Counted from the first letter of the stretch, positions 16,421 to 25,226 are shown. The stretch: DNA of 64,000 nucleotides from Pseudaminobacter sp047739745 (GCF_047739745.1 NZ_JBLLVA010000006.1:62001-126000); one strand, 5' to 3'. Notes: a model not told the origin generated them from the letters alone. Numbers and translations are program-made.

Positions 16421-16996
16421 TCAAGCGAGCTGCGCACGCTCAATCGTCGCAACGAGCGCCGCACTGCCGCTGCCAACTGTGACCGCCACTTCGGCGAGGT
16501 CCCGGACGAGCATGGTTTCCCCGAAACTGACCCGGCGTCCGGCCACCTCGCAATCGCCTTGCGCCGCATGCACGATTACCATTCCGCCAGACGGCACCTT
16601 TAGCGTGTTTTTAGCGGCGCCATGCGTAATTTCGACAGTCGCGTTGCAACGCCCGCGCCTCGTCATCACGTTCAGAACCTGGCTTTCACCGGCCGGCAGT
16701 CTTGTGCTGGGCGAAAGGCTGCTGTCGAAACGATATGGCGCAAGCGTGTCGAGTTGCACTTCGCGACCATCGGCAAAGACCAGGACGACCAGATTGTCGC
16801 TGAGACACGTGATGACGCGCTCTATGCCCGGAAAAGCCGAGAACGGCGTATCCCCGACAATAGGTGCAAGGCTGACGCGAATATCGAAATTCTCATGGGA
16901 GGCGCCAGCCGGCAGCAAAAGAACGTCCCGGGTGGTCCCCTGTCCATTCTTCCACGGGACGCTGCGATAGCTCTCTTGGGTGAGAAGTTCGAACAT
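16421..16996 (-). CDS. HutD/Ves family cupin-like protein
   Basis: A 191-residue protein of the HutD/Ves family, recognised from YRSVPWKNGQGTTRDVLLLP, FDIRVSLAPI and FSAFPGIERVITCL. The fold is a bicupin. HutD proteins accompany histidine-utilisation operons, where they may limit intermediate accumulation, but no hut genes are present here. AGGAATT precedes the ATG. It follows the ABC transporter ATPase gene by 80 bp and leads into the FAD synthetase gene. Confidence 0.83.
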   Translation of the reverse strand: MFELLTQESYRSVPWKNGQGTTRDVLLLPAGASHENFDIRVSLAPIVGDTPFSAFPGIERVITCLSDNLVVLVFADGREVQLDTLAPYRFDSSLSPSTRLPAGESQVLNVMTRRGRCNATVEITHGAAKNTLKVPSGGMVIVHAAQGDCEVAGRRVSFGETMLVRDLAEVAVTVGSGSAALVATIERAQLA

Positions 16997-17076
16997 CGAA
17001 TTCCTGCTTGCGACTGAGTGGGATCAGGCCGCCCACGATGCGCCTGGCGTGCGGCCGGATCTGTTTTCGTGGGCGA

Positions 17077-18198
17077 TCAGTTGCCCGGCTCGGCGAGCAG
17101 GACGGCGTCCGAAAGGTCCATGACGATCCGCGCGGTCGAGCCGACCGGAAACATGCCGACCACGTCCGCACCGGGCAGCCGCATCTCGATGGAACCCAGG
17201 CTCTCGACATGGAGCCGGGTGATGGTGTGCGAGCCTTGATAAATATGCGTCGTCACCTCGCCTGAGACCACATTGCGCTCTCCATCGTTTGGCGATGCCA
17301 CCCGGATATGCTCCGGCCGCACGAAGGCCTTCACCGTCCTGCCCGCATCGAACCGCCAGTCAGGCCGCCGCGTCGTGGTCAGCCGTACATTTCCCAGTGC
17401 AAGGCTGATCTCGTTTCCGGATGTCTGATAGACAGCCGGCGGCAACGCGTTGATCTCACCGATGAACGAGGCGACGAAGCCGTTTGCCGGCTGCCGGTAG
17501 AGATCGATCGGCGAGGCCACTTGCTGGATCTCCCCACGGTTCATCACCACGATCCGATCCGAAAGGCTGAGCGCCTCGCCCTGGTCGTGGGTGACGAAGA
17601 TGGTGGTCAACCCGGTGTTGCGATGCAGCTCGATGAGTTCGATCTGCATCTGGCCGCGCAAGCTCTTGTCAAGCGCCGAGAGCGGCTCATCCAGCAACAG
17701 CACCTTCGGCTGAATGGCGATTGCGCGGGCCAGAGCTACGCGCTGCTGCTGACCTCCCGACAATTGCGAAATGCGCCGGTGCTCCATGCCCGACAGCTTC
17801 ATCATATCGATGGTCTGCATCACTTTTTGCGAAATTTCCGACTTGGAGAACTTTCGCTGGCGCAGGCCGAAAGCGATATTGTCGAAGACATCCATATGCG
17901 GAAACAGCGCATAGCTTTGAAACACCATGCCCGTGTCGCGCAGATGGACCGGAACATCCGTCACGTCGCCGCCACCGATGCGGATCGTGCCCGAGCTTGG
18001 ATTGATGAAGCCGGCCACCATATTGAGCAGAGTGGTCTTGCCGCAGCCGCTGGGCCCGAGCAAAGTCATGAACTCTCCCGAACGGATCGACAGCGATACG
18101 TTGTTAACGGCGGTCACCGCCCCGAATATCCTGCTGACACGGTCGATTTCGACAGCGTGATCGACTTGACCGAGGCCAGTCACTTTTTGATGGAACAT
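17077..18198 (-). CDS. ABC transporter ATPase, PotA/spermidine-putrescine type
   Basis: A 373-residue ATP-binding subunit with Walker A GPSGCGKTTLLNMVAGF, Q-loop VFQSYALFPHM, signature LSGGQQQRVALARAIA, Walker B VLLLDEPLSALD and H-loop FVTHDQ. A C-terminal TOBE domain (about residues 250-370) places it in the CUT1/MOI class used by polyamine, opine and iron importers. A strong AGGAGGGAG precedes the ATG. It completes a four-gene importer with the two permeases and the binding protein just upstream. Confidence 0.92.
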   Translation of the reverse strand: MFHQKVTGLGQVDHAVEIDRVSRIFGAVTAVNNVSLSIRSGEFMTLLGPSGCGKTTLLNMVAGFINPSSGTIRIGGGDVTDVPVHLRDTGMVFQSYALFPHMDVFDNIAFGLRQRKFSKSEISQKVMQTIDMMKLSGMEHRRISQLSGGQQQRVALARAIAIQPKVLLLDEPLSALDKSLRGQMQIELIELHRNTGLTTIFVTHDQGEALSLSDRIVVMNRGEIQQVASPIDLYRQPANGFVASFIGEINALPPAVYQTSGNEISLALGNVRLTTTRRPDWRFDAGRTVKAFVRPEHIRVASPNDGERNVVSGEVTTHIYQGSHTITRLHVESLGSIEMRLPGADVVGMFPVGSTARIVMDLSDAVLLAEPGN

Positions 18199-18216
18199 GA
18201 AACTCCCTCCTGGCCG

Positions 18217-19026
18217 TCAGCGATTGTCGATGCCGAGAATTCGACGAAGACCGAGAAAATGATTGGCGATAGCCATGATAACCATGGTCGAGATGATCAG
18301 CAGCGACGAGATCGCTGAAATTGTCGGATCCGCATATTCGCGAATGTAGTTGTACATGGCGACCGGCAGCGTTTGGGTGCGGCTGGCGGTGACGTAGAGC
18401 GAAGCCGTAAATTCCGTGAGCGACAGGATCGCTGCAATCAGCCAGCCTCCGAGCATGCCCGGCAACACCAGGGGTATGGTTACCTTGAACAGGACGGATC
18501 TCGGCGTGGCGCCGAGATTGGCTGCCGCGCGGGCGAAATTCGGATCGACATTGCTGAGCGAGACGAAAACGGCCCTGGTCACGAAAGGCGTCACCAGCAG
18601 AACATGCGCCATGACTATGATTGCGTAGCCCTGCGTGAGATTGAGATGGCTGCCGAGCAGGAGAAAGCCGAAACCGGTCGTGAAATGTGGGATAATCAGC
18701 GGCGACCACAGCGCCGCCTCGAGCAAACCCCTGCCACGGAATTTATAGTGAAAGATCACATAGGCAAAACTCGAGCCGAGCAGCAAGGCAAACGTCGATG
18801 CCAACAGCATGACGATCATGCTGGTTTTGAATGCGCTCTGGAAATCAGGATAGGTCAGGGCCTTCTGATACCAGCGCAGCGAGAAACCTTCGGGTGGAAA
18901 CGCCATGACCTCGGTCGGATTGACCGATGTCATGAGGACGACGATTGCCGGAATCGTCATGTAGAGCAGAATGGCGACAACGGCGGTCCAGAACAGGGTG
19001 TTTCGCATGGTGGCCCTCCCGCTCAT
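18217..19026 (-). CDS. ABC transporter permease, PotC type
   Basis: A 269-residue inner-membrane permease with about six helices and the EAA loop AAANLGATPRSVLFKVTIPLVLPG, which contacts the ATPase. The ATG overlaps the stop of the preceding permease gene (ATGA). It forms a heterodimer with that permease. Confidence 0.9.
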   Translation of the reverse strand: MSGRATMRNTLFWTAVVAILLYMTIPAIVVLMTSVNPTEVMAFPPEGFSLRWYQKALTYPDFQSAFKTSMIVMLLASTFALLLGSSFAYVIFHYKFRGRGLLEAALWSPLIIPHFTTGFGFLLLGSHLNLTQGYAIIVMAHVLLVTPFVTRAVFVSLSNVDPNFARAAANLGATPRSVLFKVTIPLVLPGMLGGWLIAAILSLTEFTASLYVTASRTQTLPVAMYNYIREYADPTISAISSLLIISTMVIMAIANHFLGLRRILGIDNR

Positions 19027-19880
19027 GCCACGGCCATGCTGCGCTCGATGCGCAGGGTGAAGAGCTTCATGAGCGCCAGGCTTCCCAGTGCGGCGGCAAG
19101 CGCGATGATGCTAAGCACGGCCGCGAACGGCAGATTGAACGACGAGAAGCCCTGCAGATAGACCACGTTGGAAATCATCAGCACCTTGCCGCCGCCGATC
19201 AGCTGCGGCGTCGAAAACGCACTCATCGTCCAGGCGAAAACCACCACGAATCCCGACAGGATTCCGGGCAGCGTCAACGGAATGGTCACCCGCCAAAAGA
19301 CCGTGTTCGGCGTGGCGCCCAGATTGGCGGCCGCTTTTTCGCAGTCGCGATTGACCTGGCTGATCGCCGTGGCAAGCAGGATGATCATCACCGGCATGGC
19401 GAACTGCACCAGAGCGATGACGACGCCGACACGCGTATACATGATCGCCACGGAATCCTCGATCACGCCGAGGTTCTTCAGCATCGAGTTGACGAAACCG
19501 TCAGTTCCAAGAACCAGCATCCAGGAATAGGTTCGTACGATTTCACCGGTAAAGAGCGGCGTGATCGCCAAAATGACGAGCGTCGAGCGCACCCAGTTCC
19601 GTTCGGCCCTCACCAGTGCGAACGAGATCGGATAGCTCAGGACCAGCGAGAAGAACGCGGTGGCAAAGCTCAGGATGAAGGTATCGAGCAGGACCCAATA
19701 ATAGACGGGCTTGTTGATGCGGGTGAAATTCTCCAGCGTGAAGCCGCCCACTTCCAGCGACCCCGGAACAAATTCGAGAAAGCTGTACTGCAGGACGTTG
19801 AACATCGCCGCGGCGAAGATCACCGAGACGAGAACCGCCGGTACGAGGAACGGAACGAAAAAGGGGCGCTGTTGCGTCAT
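19023..19880 (-). CDS. ABC transporter permease, PotB type
   Basis: A 285-residue permease with six predicted membrane helices and EAA loop CEKAAANLGATPNTVFWRVT, diagnostic of binding-protein-dependent importers. It is encoded 42 bp after the binding-protein gene and overlaps the second permease gene by four bases. No clear ribosome binding site precedes its ATG. Confidence 0.9.
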   Translation of the reverse strand: MTQQRPFFVPFLVPAVLVSVIFAAAMFNVLQYSFLEFVPGSLEVGGFTLENFTRINKPVYYWVLLDTFILSFATAFFSLVLSYPISFALVRAERNWVRSTLVILAITPLFTGEIVRTYSWMLVLGTDGFVNSMLKNLGVIEDSVAIMYTRVGVVIALVQFAMPVMIILLATAISQVNRDCEKAAANLGATPNTVFWRVTIPLTLPGILSGFVVVFAWTMSAFSTPQLIGGGKVLMISNVVYLQGFSSFNLPFAAVLSIIALAAALGSLALMKLFTLRIERSMAVA

Positions 19881-19922
19881 GGGAATTGGGCGGCGTTCAA
19901 GGCGCCGCCCGCCTTCATCTGA

Positions 19923-20948
19923 TTAGTGCATCATGTTTTCGGTGAACCAGATCTTCCACAGGGGAAGCAGCTTGGCATAGGTCGCGTCATCCAAGACGAT
20001 TGCTTCTTTTTCCCACTGCTCCGGCGTGGTGAAGATGCCCGGCATCTTGGCGAGTTCAGGCGAAACCTTCGCCTTCTTGTTCATCGGCGAACATTTGTGA
20101 AATTCGCAGATCTGTTCCTGAATTGCCGGATCGAGCGCGATGTTGATGAACTCGTGCGCGGCGTCGAGCTTCTTGGTTCCGGCGTTGATGCCGAGAGCGC
20201 CAATGCCGACCACGGCGCCCTCCTTGGGAATCTCGATCTTGACCGGCATTCCCTGTTCGACAAGGTGGTAGCCGTTGATCGACAACAGCACCTGCACCGG
20301 AGTTTCGCCGGTGCGCATCAGGTCCTGACTGGTCGCGTCGGACTGATAGAAGGCCTTGATGCTCGGCTTCAATGCCTCAAGACGCTCGGTTATGCTCTCC
20401 CAGTCGGCAGGCGTCTTGCCTTCCATGACCGACGCAGCGATGACGATGTGGCTCGGATCGAAATCGGGCAGGCCGAGCTTGCCCTCCATGTCCTTGCCCC
20501 ACAATACGTTCCAGGAGTCGATCTTGAAGTCTTCAGGCATCAGGTCGGTGCGGAAAGCCGGGGAATACACATAGGAGTAGACGCCCATTTCATAACCGCC
20601 GCGATCTCCGGCGGGGTAGAGGTCGGCGGCGTTCGGGATCTTGCTCATGTCGAGCTTCTCGAACAGGCCGTCGGACTGGTAGAGATAGCCGACATGCGAC
20701 GTCGTATAGGTCACGTCGGACTCAGGGTTCCCCTTGGCGACCTTGGCCTTGGCCAGGCGGTCGAGCGTACCGCCGGTGATGAACTCGACCTCCATGCCGG
20801 TCCGTTTGGTGAATTCCTTGGCGATGATCGCCGTGCCGTCCTTCCAGTTGCCGCCCCAGGTGCTGACGATCAATTTCTCCTGCGCACCCGACGGCGTGGC
20901 GGCGACAACGGCCGCCAACGCACCAAGCGCAATCAAACTCTTTTTCAT
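19923..20948 (-). CDS. ABC transporter substrate-binding protein, PotD type
   Basis: A 341-residue periplasmic receptor with a signal peptide (MKKSLIALGALAAVVAATPSGA, cleavage near residue 22) and the start of the mature domain LIVSTWGGNWKDGTAIIAKEF. It belongs to the spermidine/putrescine class of binding proteins, whose members also bind opines, thiamine, or aromatic amines. The ligand residues of true PotD are not obvious to me. GGAGGAAC precedes the ATG. As the importer lies upstream of the monooxygenase genes in one direction, its ligand may be that pathway's substrate. Confidence 0.9.
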   Translation of the reverse strand: MKKSLIALGALAAVVAATPSGAQEKLIVSTWGGNWKDGTAIIAKEFTKRTGMEVEFITGGTLDRLAKAKVAKGNPESDVTYTTSHVGYLYQSDGLFEKLDMSKIPNAADLYPAGDRGGYEMGVYSYVYSPAFRTDLMPEDFKIDSWNVLWGKDMEGKLGLPDFDPSHIVIAASVMEGKTPADWESITERLEALKPSIKAFYQSDATSQDLMRTGETPVQVLLSINGYHLVEQGMPVKIEIPKEGAVVGIGALGINAGTKKLDAAHEFINIALDPAIQEQICEFHKCSPMNKKAKVSPELAKMPGIFTTPEQWEKEAIVLDDATYAKLLPLWKIWFTENMMH

Positions 20949-21044
20949 GCTGTTCCTCCATCCATTTTTGTTTTCCGTTTCCGAAACGCCTTTGCGCTCC
21001 GGCAGAGGGAAGGCTGCGGCGCCTTTGCTTCTTTCCGCCTGCCC

Positions 21045-21986
21045 TCAATAGCCTCGTCGTGGATCGACCCGATGCAGCGGCTCCTCCCCGCGACGTATTC
21101 GTCTTATGCTTTCGGCAACGTTGCGAACCGCCAGATGCGGCACCGTAATGCTCGCAAGATGCGGCGTTATCAGAACATTCTCCTGGGCCCAAAAGGGGTG
21201 GTCCGCCGGCAAGGGCTCGACATTGAAGACATCGAGCGTCGCCTCCCCTATTGCGCCGGAACGAAGTGCGGCCAGCAGCGCTTCCTCATCGACCACCGCG
21301 GCCCGCGACGCATTGATGAATTTCGCGCCGTGCGGCATCAAGGCCAGTTCCCGGGCGCCGAGCAGCGCCTTGGTATCGCTGGTGGCCGGCAGCAGAATGA
21401 CGAAGATCTCGCACTCGCCAAGCATGGCATCGAGCGCCTCGCGACCGGCACAGCATGCGACGCCCGGAATATCCTTCAGCGTTCTCGACCAGCCGCGTAC
21501 ATCGTAGCCCATCGCGGCCAGCGACTGCGCGGCATTCGCACCGAGCTCACCCAGCCCCAGCACGGCGACCTTGATTTCCGACAGAGGCCGCGGATGAACA
21601 TAGTGCCATTCGCCGCGCCGCTTCGCCCGCTCGAAGATATGAATGTCGCGGGCATAGCGGGTGACGGCGAAAATGACGTAGCTCGTCATCAACGAAACCA
21701 TGCCGGGGTCCGACAGCCGCGTAATCGGAACAGGGGCAAGGTCGTCGCGGTTGAGCAGCGCGTCTGCACCCGCGCCAAGATTGGTCACCAGCTTGAGATT
21801 GCGGAAGCGCTGAAAAAAGCCCTTGGGAGGCAGCCAGGCCAGCGCGTAACTGATCTCATCGGGATCGCCGACCTCCGGATCGACCCGAAAGTCCAGATCC
21901 GGCAGTTCATGGGCGAGCGCATCTCTCCAAGCGCTGGGATCGTCGACCGGGCTGTAAAAGACCAGGGCATCTTGCTTCATGTCCAT
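21045..21986 (-). CDS. D-2-hydroxyacid dehydrogenase, GhrA (glyoxylate/hydroxypyruvate reductase) type
   Basis: A 313-residue NAD(P)-dependent D-2-hydroxyacid dehydrogenase. The Rossmann motif is VAVLGLGELGANAAQSLAAMG with the nucleotide-specificity segment WSRTLKD (Arg favours NADPH). Catalytic residues are Arg in NASRAAV, Glu in NVEPLP and His in ITPHLAS. This spacing is of the GhrA branch that reduces glyoxylate and hydroxypyruvate. It is the first gene of the co-directional block that contains the ABC importer, 96 bp ahead of the binding-protein gene. It could reduce a C2/C3 oxoacid released by the pathway. The second Met (21980) is an alternative start. Confidence 0.88.
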   Translation of the reverse strand: MDMKQDALVFYSPVDDPSAWRDALAHELPDLDFRVDPEVGDPDEISYALAWLPPKGFFQRFRNLKLVTNLGAGADALLNRDDLAPVPITRLSDPGMVSLMTSYVIFAVTRYARDIHIFERAKRRGEWHYVHPRPLSEIKVAVLGLGELGANAAQSLAAMGYDVRGWSRTLKDIPGVACCAGREALDAMLGECEIFVILLPATSDTKALLGARELALMPHGAKFINASRAAVVDEEALLAALRSGAIGEATLDVFNVEPLPADHPFWAQENVLITPHLASITVPHLAVRNVAESIRRIRRGEEPLHRVDPRRGY

Positions 21987-22416
21987 CCTTTCACCTCACA
22001 CAGGCGGTTCACTCAAGGCCGGGCCGCCGGCACTCAGACGATCTGCCCATGTCGAAAGCATCAAGGGTGCCCTTAAATCGGGAATTGGTGAAGTTCGCCA
22101 TGAATGTGCGGTGCCCACTGCCACTTGAAAATTATTTTTATTGTTTCTCCTGCATCAGGATATTCTATGCAGCTTTCCTAATGAGCCGAAATCCGCAATT
22201 CGGGACGTTGCACCGGGTCCAGCGAGGAATGTGAGACGAGATCTCATCAAGCGTCCGCCGATCGCCTGCCCCATGACACGAAATTGCGGGTATCCGGCCT
22301 CGCATTGTCTACGCCGCTCCAGCGCGCCTTATTGAATTCGCTGCCTCATTGTTCAGAACAATACGTGCATTCCAGCTTGCGGGCGGTAGCTGCGCGTGTT
22401 ACGTAGGAGAACATGA
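21987..22416. other. Divergent intergenic region between ghrA-like and livF-like operons
   Basis: About 430 bp without a supported gene. An AT-rich part lies at 22110-22180. It holds the promoter of the long minus-strand block starting at 21986 and upstream elements of the plus-strand operon starting at 22437. Two palindromes are reported separately. Confidence 0.5.
22348..22362. promoter_or_regulatory. Perfect 15-bp palindrome, candidate operator
   Basis: The sequence ATTGTTCAGAACAAT is a perfect inverted repeat around a single central base. It lies in the divergent region, 362 bp from the minus-strand start and 75 bp before the plus-strand start. No known regulator's consensus is matched with confidence. 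Its distance to the second palindrome at 22417 suggests a second regulator for the plus-strand operon. Confidence 0.4.
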
Positions 22417-22433
22417 TATCCATATAATGGACA
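22417..22433. promoter_or_regulatory. IclR-type operator, copy 1, overlapping the livF promoter
   Basis: TATCCATATAATGGACA is a 17-bp imperfect palindrome with arms TCCAT and ATGGA around three bases. Its reverse complement matches the site before hyuA (35513-35529) at 14 of 17 positions and the site between iclR and the amidase gene (41373-41389) at 14 of 17. The symmetry fits operators of IclR-family regulators. It covers the only good -10 hexamer and ends three bases before the ATG, which suggests repression. Confidence 0.6.
22423..22428 (+). promoter_or_regulatory. Candidate -10 element of the transporter/malonate operon
   Basis: A perfect TATAAT hexamer lies inside the palindrome. Transcription would begin near 22434-22436, only a few bases from the ATG at 22437, so the mRNA may be leaderless. 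The matching -35 region (near 22399-22405, TTACGT) is poor, which suggests activator help or a weak promoter. Confidence 0.4.
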
Positions 22434-22436
22434 AAA

Positions 22437-23210
22437 ATGACGATGCTTTCAGTGGATCAGAAGCATTTCAGTCAGGCGGTTCCGGCGCACGCAGCGAGCA
22501 CCATTCTGGCGATAGCCGAGCTCTCAGTTTCATACGGCTCCGTCGAGGCGGTTCGTCATCTGAACATGGACGTCAAGGCCGGCGAGACGGTCGTGCTCCT
22601 CGGTGCCAACGGCGCCGGCAAATCCAGCACATTGAACGCAATTGTCGGTCTGGCACCGCGCACCGGCGGCACAATAATCTTCGGCGGACAGGATATTTCG
22701 CGCAAGAGCACCGAGGCCATAGTCCGGCGAGGAATTTCATTGGTGCCCGAAGGCCGGCGGCTGTTCGCCAACATGACGGTGCGGGAGAATTTGCGACTTG
22801 GCGCGGCTGCGCTCGGTGCGGCTGAATTCGAGCGCGAACGGGTGCATTTGGAAGAGATGTTCCCAATCATTCGCAGCCGCGCGCATGAGCAGGCCGGGTT
22901 GCTTTCCGGCGGCGAACAGCAGCAGGTCGCCATTGCTCGCGCGCTGCTCGCCCGTCCGCAGCTCCTGCTGCTCGACGAGCCTTCGCTCGGGCTGGCACCG
23001 ATCATGGTCAACAGGATTTTCGACATTATCGAGGAGCTGAAGCAGCGCCAGGCAACGATCCTGTTGGTCGAACAGAATGCCGACAGGGCCCTGCGGGTCG
23101 CCGACAGAGCCTATGTGCTCGCCAACGGTCGTCTCGAACTGTCCGGCAGTGCCGCCGATATCCGAACGAGCACGCTGGAAGATGCCTATCTTGGCGAGCG
23201 GAGAGCCTAG
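22437..23210 (+). CDS. Branched-chain amino acid-type ABC transporter ATPase, LivF class
   Basis: A 257-residue ATPase: Walker A LLGANGAGKSSTLNAIVG, Q-loop region LVPEGRRLFANMTVRENL, which is the LivF fingerprint, signature LSGGEQQQVAIARALL, Walker B LLLLDEPSLGLAP. The Liv family imports amino acids, amides, urea and related nitrogen compounds. The ATG used has no good ribosome binding site, consistent with a leaderless transcript; a second Met two codons on is an alternative. It is the first gene of a ten-gene operon reaching 35270. Confidence 0.9.
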   Translation: MTMLSVDQKHFSQAVPAHAASTILAIAELSVSYGSVEAVRHLNMDVKAGETVVLLGANGAGKSSTLNAIVGLAPRTGGTIIFGGQDISRKSTEAIVRRGISLVPEGRRLFANMTVRENLRLGAAALGAAEFERERVHLEEMFPIIRSRAHEQAGLLSGGEQQQVAIARALLARPQLLLLDEPSLGLAPIMVNRIFDIIEELKQRQATILLVEQNADRALRVADRAYVLANGRLELSGSAADIRTSTLEDAYLGERRA

Positions 23211-23212
23211 CC

Positions 23213-24106
23213 ATGCAGCTTGCACTTCAGCAGTTCATCAACGCACTATCGCTCGGCTCGATCTATGCGCTGGTGGCGCTCGGCGTGGCCATCGTCTTCA
23301 GCATCCTCCGATTGGCCAATTTTGCCCATGGCGAGCTGATGACGGTCGCCGGCTATACGCTGTTTACAGCTCTCTCAGCCGGCGCGCATTGGGTGTTCGC
23401 CATCGTTGCCGCCATTGCCGCTTCCATTGTCGCGGCCCTGGTGCTGGAGCGCGTCGCCTATCGCCGCTTGCGCAACGCCCAGCCGCTGACGCTGCTGATG
23501 ACGTCCTTCGCCGTTTCGGTCGCACTTCAGAGTATCTTCCTGCTGACATTCGGCGCGCGGCCCAAGGGCATCGAACTGCCGCTTTTCGTCGACGCCGCAC
23601 TGCAGATCGGCGCGCTTCGCGTCCAATGGCTGGACATTTCGATCATCCTGATCACCGGCGCGATCGTTCTGGGACTCACGTTTTTCCTGCGCAAGACCGT
23701 CATCGGCCTGGCGCTTCGGTCTGCTGCCGACGATTTTCGGACCACGCGGCTGATGGGCATCAAGGCGAACGCGCTTTTCATCGGCGCCTTCGCCTTGTCG
23801 GGCCTACTGGCCGGCGTCGCGGCCCTCTTCTACTTCGCGACCGTGCCCAACGTCGTCCCCTCCTCCGGATTCGAGCCAATGCTCAAGGGCTTCATCGCCT
23901 GCGTGATCGGCGGGCTCGGCAGTCTGCCGGCGGCCGTCATCGGCGGCTTCCTGCTGGCCTTCCTGGAAGTGGGGTCGGAGGCGCTGCTGTCGGACAGCTT
24001 CAGTCCCTATCTCGATGCCATCGTCTTCGGCATTGCCATCATCATCCTGCGCTGGCGCCCGGGTGGTCTTTTCGGAGTGCGACTGACCGAGGAGCAGCGC
24101 GTATGA
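23213..24106 (+). CDS. Branched-chain amino acid-type ABC permease, LivH class
   Basis: A 297-residue membrane protein with about eight helices. The N-terminus LQQFINALSLGSIYALVALGVAIVFSILRLANFAHGEL and the loop GLALRSAADDFRTTRLMGIKAN, which contacts the ATPase, are standard for LivH. The gene starts two bases after livF and its stop overlaps the start of livM (ATGA). Confidence 0.92.
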   Translation: MQLALQQFINALSLGSIYALVALGVAIVFSILRLANFAHGELMTVAGYTLFTALSAGAHWVFAIVAAIAASIVAALVLERVAYRRLRNAQPLTLLMTSFAVSVALQSIFLLTFGARPKGIELPLFVDAALQIGALRVQWLDISIILITGAIVLGLTFFLRKTVIGLALRSAADDFRTTRLMGIKANALFIGAFALSGLLAGVAALFYFATVPNVVPSSGFEPMLKGFIACVIGGLGSLPAAVIGGFLLAFLEVGSEALLSDSFSPYLDAIVFGIAIIILRWRPGGLFGVRLTEEQRV

Positions 24107-25203
24107 GCAATCATGCAACCAAATGGTGGGGCCAGTCACTGCTTGGATCGGCGGTCACGCTTTTGATCGTCAGCGCAGTTGCCATCGCAGTTGTACTGAT
24201 CGGCTCGCCAACCGACCTGCGCATCCTGACGGTCTTTCTGATCAATGTAATCGCGGCTATCGCCCTGCAGACCTACACCGGCAATTGCGGGGTGATCTCC
24301 TTCGGCCATGTCGGTTTCATGGCGCTCGGCGCCTACGGATCGGCCTTGTTCACCGCCGACCCGGCGATCAAGGCATCGGGAATCCCCGATGCACCGGCCT
24401 TCATCGTAAACGCGCAGCTAGGCTTCTTCCCAGCCATGCTGATCGGCATCGCGGTGGCCGTCATTGTCGCGGCGATCATCGGACGGGTGTTCATCAGATT
24501 GAGCGGCGCGGCGGCGGCGGTTGCGACGCTCGGCTTCATGGTGATCGTCTTCACCGTCCTCTCCAATGCCGAGCAACTGACGCGCGGTTCGAAGGCATTC
24601 AGCGGCATTCCGCCCTACACGACGCTTGCATGGTGCATGGGTGCTTTCGCAGTCGTGCTGGTCTTGGCGCGGCTTCTTCGCGAGTCGAATATCGGGCTTG
24701 GTCTACGCGCCAGCGGCGACGATCTTATCGCGGCCCAGGCGTCTGGCGTCGACATCGTCAACAGCCGCTATCTGATGTGGGTGGTCAGCGCCGCCGGCGC
24801 GGCCGTGGCCGGTGCGCTCTATGCGCATTATATCGGCGCCATCCTTCCCAAGGCGTTCCATTTCGAGCTCACCTTCCTGCTTGTCACCATGGTCATTGTC
24901 GGCGGCCGATCGATCACCGGCGCCATTGCCGGGACTGCACTCATCACCTTGCTCGCCGAGGGGCTGCGGCGGCTTGAGAACGGCTTTTCGATCGGATCGT
25001 TCAATCTCAACGAGGCGCCTGGCCTCACGACCGCAGTGCTGGCGCTTCTGATCGTCATCACGCTGACGATGCGACCTCAGGGCCTGGTCAGCCGCTGGGA
25101 GATCGAGGAACTGCTTCAGAAATGGCTGGGAGGAGCAATTTCTGGAGCAAAGACCCCTTCGCAAATCAGGGAGGGCCGTACTCCGGATTCCGCAAAAACA
25201 TAA
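24103..25203 (+). CDS. Branched-chain amino acid-type ABC permease, LivM class
   Basis: A 366-residue permease with about ten helices. TYTGNCGVISFGHVGFMALGAYG and GLGLRASGDDLIAAQASGVDI are the LivM signatures. The C-terminus carries a 50-residue hydrophilic extension after the last helix. A much longer open frame exists upstream, but the ATG at 24103 overlaps the livH stop and gives the family length. It pairs with LivH. Confidence 0.92.
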   Translation: MSNHATKWWGQSLLGSAVTLLIVSAVAIAVVLIGSPTDLRILTVFLINVIAAIALQTYTGNCGVISFGHVGFMALGAYGSALFTADPAIKASGIPDAPAFIVNAQLGFFPAMLIGIAVAVIVAAIIGRVFIRLSGAAAAVATLGFMVIVFTVLSNAEQLTRGSKAFSGIPPYTTLAWCMGAFAVVLVLARLLRESNIGLGLRASGDDLIAAQASGVDIVNSRYLMWVVSAAGAAVAGALYAHYIGAILPKAFHFELTFLLVTMVIVGGRSITGAIAGTALITLLAEGLRRLENGFSIGSFNLNEAPGLTTAVLALLIVITLTMRPQGLVSRWEIEELLQKWLGGAISGAKTPSQIREGRTPDSAKT

Positions 25204-25226
25204 AACGTAAATCCACGGGAGGAACA

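Noticed and set aside
16421..16996. Reading the block as a histidine-utilisation operon because of HutD
   Set aside because: No hutH, hutU, hutI or hutG homologues are present in the window.
19926..22076. A 716-codon open frame on the plus strand
   Set aside because: It is the complement of the PotD-like and GhrA-like genes, has no domain resemblance and an Arg/His-rich composition typical of antisense shadows.
22413..22427. A tiny reading frame ATG-ATA-TCC-ATA-TAA with TAGGAG just upstream, as if a four-residue leader peptide
   Set aside because: The best -10 hexamer lies inside this frame, so it would not be transcribed from that promoter; the resemblance to a ribosome binding site is probably chance.
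23077..24102. Long in-frame extension upstream of livM
   Set aside because: It overlaps livH in another frame and has no family resemblance; the livM start overlapping the livH stop fits coupling and length.
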